The translations under genes and the position numbers were made by a program. A DNA stretch of 64,000 nucleotides from Ctenosaura bakeri (Eukaryota; Chordata; Lepidosauria; Squamata; Iguanidae), in NCBI GenBank assembly GCA_948474755.1, contig CAOLHI010000256.1:682001-746000 (forward strand), read 5' to 3'. Positions 1-18,410 of the stretch are shown piece by piece. Each line of letters begins with the position of its first letter. Position 1 is the first letter of the stretch. Below the pieces are notes generated by a model. The model searched no databases, had not been told where the DNA came from, and saw only the letters and a list, made by a program, of their open reading frames with translations.

Positions 1-292
1 GGGCCAGGAGCGGCAGGTCTGGATGGAGAACGAGACGGTCAGAGTGTGACAGGAGATCCGATGCTGTCGGGAACCTGAGGAGTCAACCGTGAGCGGCCTC
101 AAACAGGGGCCCGAACCAGTGCTGCCTCGGCCAGTACAGGGCTACGAGGACGACGCTGGCTGGGTCCACGAGGATCTTGGAGATCACTCGGCCCAGGAGA
201 GGAAACGGCGGGAACGTATAGAGGAACCCCTTGGTCTACTCGAACTGGAAGGCATTGCCAAGAGAGCCGTGACCCCGGCCGGCTCTCGAGCA

Positions 293-1756
293 CTACCAGC
301 GACACTTCGTGTTCTGGCTGGTGGCGAAGAGGTCGATCGTCGGCTCGCCCCACCAGTCTTGTATCATCTGGAACACTGTGCTCGAAAGGGACCACTCATG
401 GTGGCAGGAGGTGTACCTGCTGAGGGCATCCACTGTGTTTTCATGTCCAGCCAGGTGCACCGCAACTGGATGGACTCGAAGCGACACACACCAGTCCCGT
501 AGCTGAAGACCTATGGTGAGGAGGGTGGTCGAATGAGTTCCCCCTTGTCTGTTGACGTAACAGATCGCCGTTGTGTTGTCTGTCAGGATCAGCACTGTGT
601 GGCCCACAACCAGTTGGCGAAAAGCCCTCAGAGCTTTCCAGATGGCGAACAGCTCGAGGGCGTTTATATGGAGGACGGTCTCGTCGTCGATCCATCGTCC
701 CTGGACTCTGAGATTTCTGCAGCGTGCTCCCCACCTGAACAGGGAGGCGTCTGTCATCACCGTGAGCCAAGGGGTCGGTTCCTGGAACGGCATCCCTGAC
801 AGTAGATGGTGGTAGGACAGCCATGATAACAGGGAGCGACGCACCTGTCGAGGAACCTGCAGGGGGCGTCTTTGGTCGTCCAGGAGTGGATTGAAGACTG
901 ACGAACCAATGTTGAAGTGGCTGTGCACGGAGCCGAGAGACGTAGGTCATTGACGTGCTCGAAGCCACGTACCCGAGGAGTTGCTGGCTCCTCCTCGCTG
1001 ATACCATCGGGACATCGAAGACAGCATACACGGCCCGACGAAGGGTCCGTGGACGTTCAATAGGCAGGTATGCCCTGGCAGACACCAAGTCCAGAGTCAC
1101 TCCAATGAAGTCAAGGACCCTCGCCGGCTCGAGGTGCAACTTCTTCGGATTGACCCGGAGGCTAAGAAGGGTCAGAAGAGAAAGAGTCTGGTGGATGTCA
1201 CTGTAGAGTTTTTGCCTGCAGGACGCCACCAACAGTCAATCGTCGAGGTAAGGGTAGATCGAGACGCTCTTCGTCCGCAAGTACGATACCACAGGGGGCA
1301 TGCATTTGGTAAAGACCCTGGGCATGGTGGAGGGTCCGAACGGTAGCACCCTGTATTGGTAACAGGTGCCGTCGACCGCAAACTGTAGGTACCATCTGTG
1401 CTGCGGGCAAATGGCGATGTGAAAGTAAGCATCTCGAAGATCGATGGAGGCGAACCAGTCCCCTCGCCGAAGGAATGGCAGGATTGAAGACAGAGTGACC
1501 ATCTTGAACCTCTTGGAGCGGATGCAGTCGTTCACCCCTCTGAGGTCCAAGACTGGTCGTAGGGTTCCGCCCGATTTCGGTACCGTAAAACGAAGCCGGT
1601 GGTACTGGCTGAGGATGGAAGTTCTTCGATCGCTCCTTTTTGTAGCAGGGACTGGATCTCTTCCAGCAGAGCCGAGCTGGCCAGGGTGGAATAGTAGACA
1701 CTTTGTAGGGGTATACTTCCAAACTCAATGGCGTAACCAAGATGGACGATGGAGAG
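293..1756 (-). pseudogene. DIRS reverse transcriptase and RNase H, broken
   Basis: The RT palm motif FASIDLRDAYFHI is at about 1415-1454 and the catalytic YLDD box at 1239-1250. The next codon is TGA (1236-1238), where DIRS elements usually have tryptophan; the frame then continues past the stop (VASCRQKLY...). RNase H motifs follow in other frames between 928 and 293: a DAS box, the ALELFAIW helix, a TDNTTAICYVNR stretch and HLAGHENTVDALSR. The order RT then RNase H with this YLDD context fits DIRS rather than LTR elements. The nonsense codon and frame changes mark it as inactive. Confidence 0.8.
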
Positions 1757-1867
1757 AACCCAAGAGTCCGTGGTGATATGACGCCAATCGGCGAGATGTC
1801 GGGCCAGGCTCGGTTGGTCTTCGAAGGCTGCTGGGAGGCTGGCTGTGGTGGCGACCTGTGAAGGCGG

Positions 1868-4314
1868 TCAAAACCAGGACTTCGTCGAAGAAGAGGTTGG
1901 GCGTCTCTGAAGAGGTCTCCGTGCCAAGGACGAGGTCAACAGCCGGGACGGGGCTGAACGAGGCGAGCAAGGTCGATAGGTCGAAGACGACGACCTGCGC
2001 CAAGATGGCCAGGAGCCGAAGCTACGGCGAGGTTGAGGGGGCTGATGTATGCCCATCTTCTTGGCCGTCAGGTGTGCCTTGATGAGATAGTCCATCGCCT
2101 CATCCGTTGTAGCATTAAACAGCCCCTGGCCATCGAAAGGGAGGTTCTCGATCCTTCTCCTGCTGTCTTCTTGCAGGCCAGACGATCGGAGCCATGCGTA
2201 CTGTCTCAAGGCGACGGAGCCCACCATAACCTGCACCGCCACCTCCACTGAGTGCATCGATGAGATGATCTGCTGGTTTGTGAGTGCTACCACCTTGTTA
2301 AAGAACTGTATAGCACTCGCCCGATTCTCCTCAGGGAGGTTGGACAGAAGAGGACAGAATCTGTCCAGCAGGTTCCTCAGATAGGCCGCGAGGCAAGCTT
2401 AAGTGTTGGACACTCTGGCAATTAGAGATAAGGCAGGGTAAAATTTCCTGCCAAAAGTGTCCAGCCTGTGGCCCTCTCGATCCAGCGGGGTGGTGTGTGC
2501 CCTACTACCACCCTTGGTCTGGGGAGATTCAACCACGATTGAATTGGGCACCGGATGCGTGAAGAGAAATTCGGCGTCCTCCTTCTGGTACGATACAGGT
2601 GTTCAAGCCGGTGAGAAATTGGTTGGGCGGACGCCGGCTTGGCCCACGGGTGTTTAAGGGCCTCCATCAAGGCCGGCAGGAACAGCAGTGGTGCCATGGA
2701 TGGTGGACGGGTATCCACGTACTGGAATACAGGGTCCTGCACCGCTGGAGCCGGGTCTGTGACCTTCAGTCCGAGCGCCGAAGCCATCCGAAGGAGGATG
2801 GCGGAGAACTGCTTCACGTCTTCCGGTGCTGATTCAGGTCCTGGTTCTCCGAAGACCAAGGGCAGAGACTCGTGGGACGCGGGTGTGGATTCATCGGAGT
2901 CCAAGTCCTTCTTGTAGGTCTGCAAAGACTGAGACAGGGACCTGTCTGCGGACCTCTCTCTCGATGACCGTTGGGGCGGTAGCGTCAGGGTGACCGTCGG
3001 CACTGTCACCGGAACCGTGGACGGTATTGCCGCAGCGGCCATCGGCTGAGGTGCGGAAGCTGTTGTGATCGGTACCAGAGCGGGCCATGGGCGCTGGATC
3101 ACCTAGGTGATGGTAGTAGCCGGGGCCGTAGTCTGTGCTGGAACAGACTCCGAGACTGGACGGGTGATGGTCTAAGTGACTCTCGGTGGCGGAGACATGG
3201 CCTGATAACAGAGTGAGTGCTCCCGGGACCTCCCGTTGTGCAAAGACGTAGAAAACGACCAACTCGGCGATCGCCGATACCGCGGATGGTACCTCTCGCG
3301 GGATGGTGAATGGGACTGCCAGCAAGGTGACCAAAGTCTCACATCCCAGTGGTACCTGTCTCTATAGGATGGAGAATAAGACAGGTACGAGCCCGGATGT
3401 TTTCGCCAGGCATGTTCTCGAACGTACTTCCTGATGTGTGATGCGGAGGTGAATGGTGAGCCAGTCGAGGGACGAAACGGAGCCAGTTTGAAGTAGGCCT
3501 CCCGGTGTCTCACCCTGTGTTCTGTGGAGCGTGACTCACTCCTGCCAGAAGCCACCCGAGGACTGGGCGAGGCCCAATGTGGGGCCGGAACATCCTCCGG
3601 GTGGTCCACCCTTTCTGGGTGACCGGGTGGAGATACTGCAGCCGTGATCACGGGCGGTTCCAAGGGCAGAACCGAGCCGGCAGTCTGCTCCTCATCAGAC
3701 ACCTCCAGAACTTCCTGTGGGTCTGACTCTTCACCTGGGGCCCCAGTCTGTTGGGTCAGAGGAGATGTCGGAAGGCGGGTTGCCTTGGGGGGCGAACCCC
3801 GCTTCTCCTTCCTCTTCTTTTTCTTCTCTTTCTCTTGAGAGGCAGGACGCTTACGCTGGGCAGCAGTAAGCAGCCTAGTTGGCTTAGCTGCCTGTGAGCC
3901 CGCAGGAGCCTCCTTGGAAGTCAACGCGGTCGATGGTAATTTTGGGATCCTCAGTAAGGCCAATATCAGTGGCTGAGAGGAAGGTACCGGGCCCGATACC
4001 ATCGATGTCGGTGGTATGGCAGCCGCCGATACCGCCAATGGTGTGGTCGCAGGTCGGCTCAAAGTCGATGGTTTGGACATGATGGAGTGAGCCGCAGGCT
4101 GATCCCTCACTCAAAGAGACTCTTCCCAACAATAAGATTTTAAACGGGATGAGCGGTTTCACAAAGTCTGGGCAGTAAACTCACGGCAGCTGGGACAGGC
4201 CTTAACGTTGTGAGTTTCTCCCAAGCAAATAAGGCACTCACAGCACTCACGATGTCCGTCGGACAGAGCGACCTTGCGACCACAAGTTACACAGCTTTTG
4301 AACAAAGCCGACAT
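1868..4314 (-). pseudogene. DIRS gag-like region, broken
   Basis: The region opens at a methionine at 4314 with a cysteine-rich zinc-knuckle-like stretch (CVTCGRK, CLICLGETHNVKACPSC, about 4160-4314). A stop at 4159-4161 follows it. A proline, serine and arginine-rich spacer of about 312 codons (3172-4110) and a further open stretch (2422-3102) come next. The downstream end (1868-2293) carries YAWLRSSG and IENLPFDGQGLFNA, a pattern I recognise from DIRS gag proteins. At least two stops or frame changes separate the pieces. No intact product is expected. Confidence 0.7.
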
Positions 4315-4989
4315 AAACGGTAGATGAAGACGAGAGAGTCCAAGAGGGGGAAACTCACGAGGAGGACGGAGAATGGAGGCAGAAGGAGAAAGCCGAAGAA
4401 GAAAAGCGAAGGAGGGGAAAAAAAGAGATCCGAAATACCAATAACCAAGTCCGAATATCCAAAGCCAAGTCAAGTACTGAAGTCCGTAGTCAAACACCAG
4501 GAAAAAACGATCCAAAGAAAAGCCAGTAGCGGTACTAAACCAAGAACCTTCCGTTTGCAACGGCGGACTAGAAAGAACTTGAGGAGAGACCGTTGGCTTG
4601 GCGGGCTGAGCATGCTCAGTATGGGCATGGGGAGGGGTTCCTGACAAGCTATTAAGCTCTAGAATCTTCCGAATGCTACCGCGCATGCACGAAAGCTCCT
4701 AGTGTGAGAGGCACAGAGACCACGAAGAAGAACTGCAAGTTACCAGGCCTCAATATATTTTATTTATTAGTTACCTCTTGCCTTTCTTGCACTGAACTCA
4801 AAGCAACAACACAAACATTTCCAGGAAGTCTCCCATTCTGGCAGTGATGAGACCCAGTGTCATTTACTTACAGCATAGTTTCTGCACTGTATGCCTTCAG
4901 ACCACGGCTTAACACAACTGCAGTGGCCCTCCACTTGTGTGAGGGTTCAGGATACAGAACCCTCACAAAAGTTTAACAAAGCAAATAAC

Positions 4990-5375
4990 TCCCCCTAAGT
5001 GACCATCCCTCTCCCATTCCTTTCTAGGGCTCCCCCCTCCCATTCTCTTGCCTTTTGCCTAGGTGCATGTGTCTTTCTTCTCTGCTCCTGGGCAAAAAAT
5101 AGGCAAATGGGAGGGGGCAGCCTTGTGTGTATGCCTTCCCCCATTCTCCTCCTTCCATTCGCTTGCTTTTTGCCTGGGCACAAATGCCTTCCTTCCACAT
5201 GCCCAGGCAAAAGGCAAGTGAATGGGAGGTGGCAGCCCCCACACAGGAAAAACATATGCGTCATTCCCTCATTGTACCAATCCCATTCTTTTGCCTTTTG
5301 CCTTATTGTGCACATGCCTCCCCCGTCAATTCCCTTCTTCCCAGGGGCAAAAGGCAAGGGAATGGGAGGGGCAGA
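4990..5375. repeat. Tandem array of three inverted-repeat (hairpin) units
   Basis: A core of the form CCCATTC-(C/T)TTGCCTTTTGCC appears at about 5038-5061, 5155-5178 and 5281-5304. Its reverse complement (GGCAAAAGGCAAG-GAATGGGAGG form) follows each one at about 5092-5116, 5204-5231 and 5345-5372. Each sense/antisense pair could fold as a hairpin, and the pairs repeat roughly every 115-125 bp. The reading frames through it are by-products of the repeat. It lies between the DIRS copy and TAOK2 exon 13, within a TAOK2 intron. I do not recognise the family. Confidence 0.6.
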
Positions 5376-5484
5376 AGGGGGGACAGCAAGTGGATGACCT
5401 GAAAATAATCAAATTATGCAGCCCCATGCACCTGCCCAATCATCTTCTAAACAAGCCACTCTAAATGGGCTTAAAACCTTTCAT

Positions 5485-5660
5485 TAAGTACCCTACTTGC
5501 TGGTGTATAAGACACACTTTTCTTCCTGAAAAATCCTGTTTGAAAATGGGGTATGTCTTTATACACCAGTGCATCTTACACTCTTACAGTATTTGCCAGC
5601 ATATAAATGGGGTACATCTTATATGCCAGTGTACCTTACGCACTGGCAAATACAGGTACC
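5485..5660. repeat. Short internal duplication, possible DNA-element remnant
   Basis: Two related segments share a 'gtataa/tatacaccagtgcatcttaca' theme: one at about 5490-5585 and a second at about 5590-5655, ending in an inverted form (cactggcaaata). Such structure suggests a small DNA transposon remnant, but the ends are unclear and I cannot name the family. The rest of 5376-6059 is AT-rich TAOK2 intron with nothing else recognised. Confidence 0.35.
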
Positions 5661-6059
5661 TTTCCTTTTAACTCCTGCTCTCAATTATTCTCACTTTTTA
5701 TTATATACTTGCTCTGCACCAGATTCCAACAGACTAATCTTGACCAGCTAAGTTTTAAAAGTAACCTTTCCTAAGCTGGTACCCTCAGATGTTTTGGTCA
5801 TCAATCTCATCCAGAATACACTGGCTGGTAATTACAGGAACTGTGCAATATATCAAAGGGCACCTGCTTGGGAAAAGCTACTTTAGAGGTATGCAGTGAA
5901 GATCCAGGAGGCAATGGTATCTGCCACTCTGAAACTGGTTCTTCCGCTTTGTTTCTTGCACCTGCACAGAAGAACATGGCTACAACAGAAACAATAAATA
6001 AATACACCCACTATGAAACATGCAGGCACTGATAAATCATAAGTCTTCCCTTTACTTAC

Positions 6060-13220
<7,161 letters not shown>

Positions 13221-13261
13221 GGCGGCCGTGGAAGGGGCTGGGCCTCACTTTCACCCTTCTC
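13221..13261 (-). other. TAOK2: TAOK2 5' UTR part of exon 2
   Basis: A strong acceptor (TTTTTTCTTCCTTAG, ending at 13262) opens exon 2 at 13261, so 41 bases of leader precede the ATG at 13220. Coding therefore starts in the second exon and an upstream noncoding exon is needed. Confidence 0.75.
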
Positions 13262-15124
13262 CTAAGGAAGAAAAAATGAGATTAGCTAGCCTGCCATGGT
13301 TGGAGGGCATATGACACAGTCATCTTGCTGAAACTGAATCGTCTAGGCCTGGTGGGTAACCTGATAGGAGACCACCCTGAGAACCTCTTGTATGCCATTT
13401 TCGATTCCTTGAAAGGCAAAGGCAAGTAATAATCGTACTAACTGAAGAGGTCCTCTTTTTTCTGAAGATAGTCAGGCTGCATCCAATCTTGCCAATGGTC
13501 ACACTGTGCTCTCTTTAAAAACATCCTCTTTGAAGAATCTTGGAAATTCTCACCCACAAACCTAAAGAATGCCACAGGATGCCAATCAATAATGGCAGTT
13601 TGGAATATGAAATAAAGTAACGCCAGAGAAAGACAAGGGTTCTATAAAAAAAAATTTTTCATTGAGATTGTGATCTTGCCATAAATAAGGTAGGTGGGAG
13701 TTGGAAATGTAGAGTGGTGTGCAACTCCCACCTGTTCTTATCTCTACATTCACCATCTTCCCCTGCTCTCATTTTTGACCAGAGTTCTTTGTTCTTTCCA
13801 GGAAAGCTCAGACATCCTGATGAGTCTCTTCCGTTTTCTAGAGAGATAAGGTTGCCTGAGTAAGAGCACAGTTGTCTCTGCTGCTTCACAACTAAAATAA
13901 CCCCCATTTGCTCCTTTAGTTACATGACTATGGGTTCTTGCTCATTTATCCTCTCCTCTTTGTGAAACAACTGAACAAGCTTTCAGTTTCATGGTCCAGC
14001 ATGCCCAATGGGAACCAGAGGGGCCACGCTCTCACAAAGACTTCCTTCAGCTTACCAAACCTCTTGCTTTAATTTCTCTTCCATGCTTGCTGACAGAACA
14101 GTAAAATACAACCTCATCTGTATGTTCGTTCTTTTAAGCATTCCTGTGTTGTCTTTGAGACTATCTCATCCTCACAGAATGAGTGGCCACCTTTACTGCT
14201 CTCTTTGTCAATTTCTTACGCTGTAAACTGAGGGGTTCTGCTATGAGGTACCAAAGGCAATTATGAAAAAACACTCCAGAAGAGAACTGTGGGATCCTTG
14301 TAAACGATTTCACTGGATTTGATACTATTCAGAAAGGGAAGAAGAATATGTAGTTCTATACACAGGTTGACTGGGCAGTACAGAAGTTGGTTACTCCTGG
14401 TCAACTCCCACAGAGGTACTTAAAGTTGTTCTTTCATCTCAAATGTTGCTTTAGTTGTAGAATTTTGTAATACTTCCAGGTTCCATGTAAGAGTTGGATA
14501 CCATGATTTAAAAACAAAAACAAAAACCAGTTGACCTGTAACAAAGAACCAGGAAAGAAAAGAAGGCACATTTATGTTCCTAGACCAGGTGAGACTTACC
14601 AATGAATACCCTCTTCTTATCTCCTTTTCAATTAACTATTCTACATTTATAAGATATATTCTGTTTAATCTGCTTAAATGTTTTCCACATTTGTCCTTCA
14701 CCTCCCAAACCTGCTGTACCTATGGAATTTAGTTTTTACTACGAAACCCTTAAAAGTTAAGGGTTGGGGCATTTATTTAAAAATTAATGGCCCAAGCCCT
14801 TGAAATAAGGTGGGACAGAAGTTAAAACTGCAGGAATACTTTCAGTCCTCTCACAAGAAAACCACACGGCTTTGTGTGAACCTAACCCCAGGAAGCAACA
14901 GGAAGAAGTTGTTAACTGGCAGATGGTGTTACTGCCCTCAACACAGCAGCAAAGAACCTGACTTTTAGAAAGCCTGGAGCATAAGGATGTGCTTGTCAAA
15001 ACTGGTATTCACAATAAGGGACAAAGCTGTAACATGTAACACCACTCTGGATAGCAAGGGAGCAGAGTTGGTACGCAGGTATGCACATTTGCTCATGCAA
15101 GCAGAACTTGGAAAATATACTTTG

Positions 15125-15215
15125 AGGTCTGCAGTTCCCAAGATTCCCTAGCCAGCATAACCACTGGTCATGCTGGCAATGGGATTCTGGGGGTAGTAGT
15201 CCAAAGAAGAGAAGC
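15125..15215. repeat. Dispersed repeat fragment with inverted arms
   Basis: The left arm 'cccaagattccctagccagcat' pairs imperfectly with 'atgctggcaatgggattctgggg' about 30 bases later. Similar 'ttctggga…tagt/acagtcca' fragments occur at about 11590-11640, 18595-18715 and 10140-10200. This is a common squamate dispersed repeat motif; the family name is uncertain. Confidence 0.4.
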
Positions 15216-16113
15216 TTTCCAAGCTCTACTTACAAAAGCAGCATCAACATAGGTATTGACTGTGCATCCTCTAGGAAGGTATGAGCACACAAGTGAGGAA
15301 TCAATGTTTTAAAGCAGGAATAATCCCTCTTCTCTGTCTCACTGGATTACCAAGTATATACCAGAAGGATGTGCACTGTTCATCTTTGTGCCCCCATAAA
15401 ACCTAGGGCAAAATTTGCACACTCTAAAAGTTGAAGGAATGCAAATTAGAATTACACAGAATCTGGTTTACCATACTCTTAACTGGATACTACAATACCT
15501 CCACATAGGTAGATGGGAAACATCACAAGAAAAAAGAGGCCTCTTTCACCATTAAGACAGAATCTTTCCAGGCTGTTTGCAGGCTCACATGGTTCCTATG
15601 GAAAGTCACTGGGTTGCCTGTGTGGGCTAACAAACTTGATATGTCTGGACAGCGGAAACTGCGCATAGAATCAGTGCCATCTGGGCATCTCTCCATTATC
15701 AGAGTCCTTTGCCTCTGAGAAAAGATTAGTAATCTCAGGCTGATTCACAAGATCATCAGAAAACTAAGACCTAGTGACTTTTCCGTTTACAAGGGCACTA
15801 ATCTGCAAATGAACCTCATTTGCTGGGGAAAAAAAACCACTTGAGGGTCACTCCTCTTTATCCTCTGGGACAGGCAGCTGCCATTGGACACACTCCCCTC
15901 CTCCACCCAGCCCAGTAAATAGAAAAACAAGGAAATCAAGAGAGTGCAGGCTGGTTGTGTCAGCAAGAGGAAATCCTTGCATTGTTCACTTGCTTCCCAG
16001 GGAACAATCCAAAGCAAAAAGGCAAACCACAAGGCCAACCTTGACAGTGGGAACATTGGCAGGAAGGTATCTGGATGGACCCTGCTCCACGAAGTGATAC
16101 ATTACTACACTGA

Positions 16114-16240
16114 GGCCATTTCCGCACTAGCCTGTTATAGCGCGATGATTCCACTTTCAATATCCTCTGGAATCCTGGGGTTTGCAGTTTTGGGAGGGGC
16201 CAGAATCATCACGCTATAACAGGCTAGTGCGGAAATGGTC
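16114..16240. mobile_element. Palindromic MITE, copy 1
   Basis: The element begins GGCCATTTCCGCACTAGCCT and ends with the reverse complement (…GTGCGGAAATGGTC). TGA is duplicated on both sides (16111-16113 and 16241-16243). The right arm is shortened internally, so the hairpin is asymmetric and 127 bp long. It lies in TAOK2 intron 1. Confidence 0.85.
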
Positions 16241-17084
16241 TGAGGCATGCAGAGCTAAGGACAGGTTGACATCTCAGACTCTAGACCACAAGTAGACTGC
16301 AGCTCCAAATATTCATCACCACAAGGCTGGTTAAGGCATAGAAGAGCTGTATTCCAACAACATTTGGTGGGCACATTTTGCTCATTTCTGCTCTAGAGGG
16401 AGGGTAAAGGGATAGATATTGATTCCACAGAGGATCATCAGCCTTGAATCCTAGTTTTGGGGTGGGAAAAGTAGGAAATACATCAAATAAGTAGTCCTTA
16501 CACAAAGAGTAAACTGCCATCTTGCAGCATAAGATGCACTACTGCAACAACCAGTACAAAAGTGAATCACAAAGGTGGTGCATGCAGTATTTAGAGCTCT
16601 CAACTGAGACTGAGAAGATTCAGGTTCAAGGCATTGCTTAGCCACGAAATCTCCAAGTAATCTTGGCACAGTTGCTCCCTCTCACCACGTTCAATGTTAC
16701 AAGGTTACTGGGAGAATAAACTTAAAAAAATAAAAAATAACTGACATTTAGTACATTTTTGACTGGTTTCTTTTATTGTTTATGATGCCGTTATAAAATG
16801 CTTCAGGAATCATACAACTAAGCAGTACAGAAACACTTATAATACAAACTTTTTTTAAAAAAAATCATGCTTTCACCCAAAATCAAGTGGTTAGTTGGTT
16901 ACCTGGGAAGCAGTAGGGCTAGATGGTGTTCATTTGTGGATTAAAAATGAAAAACCACAAAAGAGAGTCAGTTTATATGACTATGACTCCTAAGCATCAT
17001 GACTTTAAAAAAAAACCACACTAACCTGCAAACCTCTGCTGAACCGTTATGGGTCTGCTATGAGTAGAGACAAATATTATATAT

Positions 17085-18410
17085 TTATTTACTTACAGTA
17101 TTTATATGCCATCTTTCTCTCAAGAGCAGGAACCAAAGCAGCTTCCAGAACAATCACAATAAAATTTTAAACTATTAAATTGAGCCACATTAAGCAACAT
17201 AAAATCATTATAAAACTTAAAACATAAGTAGAACATTAAAAAAAATAGCCTGTTCATACATTAGACGTCTGCTTGAAAAGAAATGTTTTTGCCTGCCAGT
17301 GAAAAGAGAGCAGGACGGAGGCCAGCCCAGCCTCCTTCAGAAGATAGATGCACAGGGTGGAAGCAGCTACTGAGAAACTTCTCTCCTGTGTCCTCACCAA
17401 GAGAGCCTGGGAAGATAGCAAGACTGAGAGAAAGCCATCCGCTGCAGATCTTAAAGCTCCGGCAGGTTTGTAAAATGAGATATGGTCTTTCAAATGGTCT
17501 GGATCTAAGCCATATTGGGCTTTACAGGTCATGACCAGCACTTTGAATTGTGTCCAGAAACAAACAAATAAGCAGTGAGACTGTTTTAAAAGGGGCGTTA
17601 TATGCTCCCTGTAACTGGCCCTGGTCAGCATTCTAGCTACCACATTTTGAACCAGCTGAAGTTTCTGAACAGTTTCCAAAGGCAGCCCCACACAGAACAT
17701 GTTACAGTATTCTAACTGAGACGTAATCAAGACACGAGTCACTGTAGCCAGATCTGACATCTCAAGGAACAGGTGCCCAGCTTTTAGCTGTGCAAATGCA
17801 CTCTTGACCACTGCTGAAAGAGTTGAGTGCAGGTGAACATCAAGCTGCAACCTGAGATTTCAGGGGGAGTGTAACCCCATCCAGCACAACAGAGGCCTTA
17901 TTCACTGATCTGCTTTATGACTGACCAGGAGCACCTCTGTCTCATCTGGATTAAGTTTCAATTTGTTTGCCCTCATCCAGTTCATTACTGACAACAGACA
18001 TTGGTTTAGTACCAAATAACTTTCTTGTAATCAGAGGGAAAGGAGAGGTAGAGTTGGGTGTCATCAGCAGACTGGTGACACCGAACTCCAAACTCCAGAT
18101 GACCTCTCCCAGAGGTTTCATGTACCTGTTAAATAGCATGGGGGGACAAAATGGAACCTTGAGGAACCTCAAAGGCCAATGAGTAATGAACAGGAGTCCC
18201 CTAGCACCACCTTCTGAGTTTGTCTTCCAGAAATGACTGGAACAACTGCATAATAGTGCCTCCAAATTCCATCCCAGAGAGTTGTCCCAGAAGGACACCA
18301 TGGCCAGTGGTATTAAAAAGCCACTGAGATCATCAACCATAGTTCTATGGCAATTGTTCATGGTGGTTAAATTAATACTCAAGTAGATCGAACGGCATAG
18401 TCTAGCATTT
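17085..18410 (-). mobile_element. L2-like LINE fragment with reverse-transcriptase remnant
   Basis: Two shifted frames on the minus strand carry non-LTR RT sequence. The upstream one (about 18385-17955) has FNRYMKPLGEV and a broken palm box. The downstream one (17254-17850) has SQLEYCNMFCVGLP, VQKLQLVQNVVARML and REHITPLLKQSH, typical of the thumb and C-terminal region of L2/CR1-group LINEs. A 3' tail resembling 'tttatatgccatctttctctc' ends the copy near 17095. It is broken by frameshifts. Confidence 0.75.

Larger units (their letters stand above)
1..4735 (-). mobile_element. DIRS-type retrotransposon, decayed, left part outside window
   Basis: Read on the minus strand, this block holds, in order, a gag-like region (about 4314 to 1870), a reverse transcriptase and an RNase H domain (about 1750 to 290). 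The RNase H ends near the window edge, so the tyrosine recombinase and right-hand repeats expected of a DIRS element would lie outside. The 5' border is placed near 4735, after a GC-rich leader around 4640-4730; I see no target-site duplication, which is normal for DIRS elements because they integrate by recombinase. Frames are interrupted by stops and shifts, so this copy is dead. It lies between visible exon 13 of TAOK2 (6060) and that gene's missing later exons, so it is intronic in TAOK2 and on the same strand. Confidence 0.82.

Noticed and set aside
4990..5375. CRISPR-like array
   Set aside because: The repeats alternate in orientation and are diverged, and the genome is a vertebrate's; it is a hairpin repeat array.
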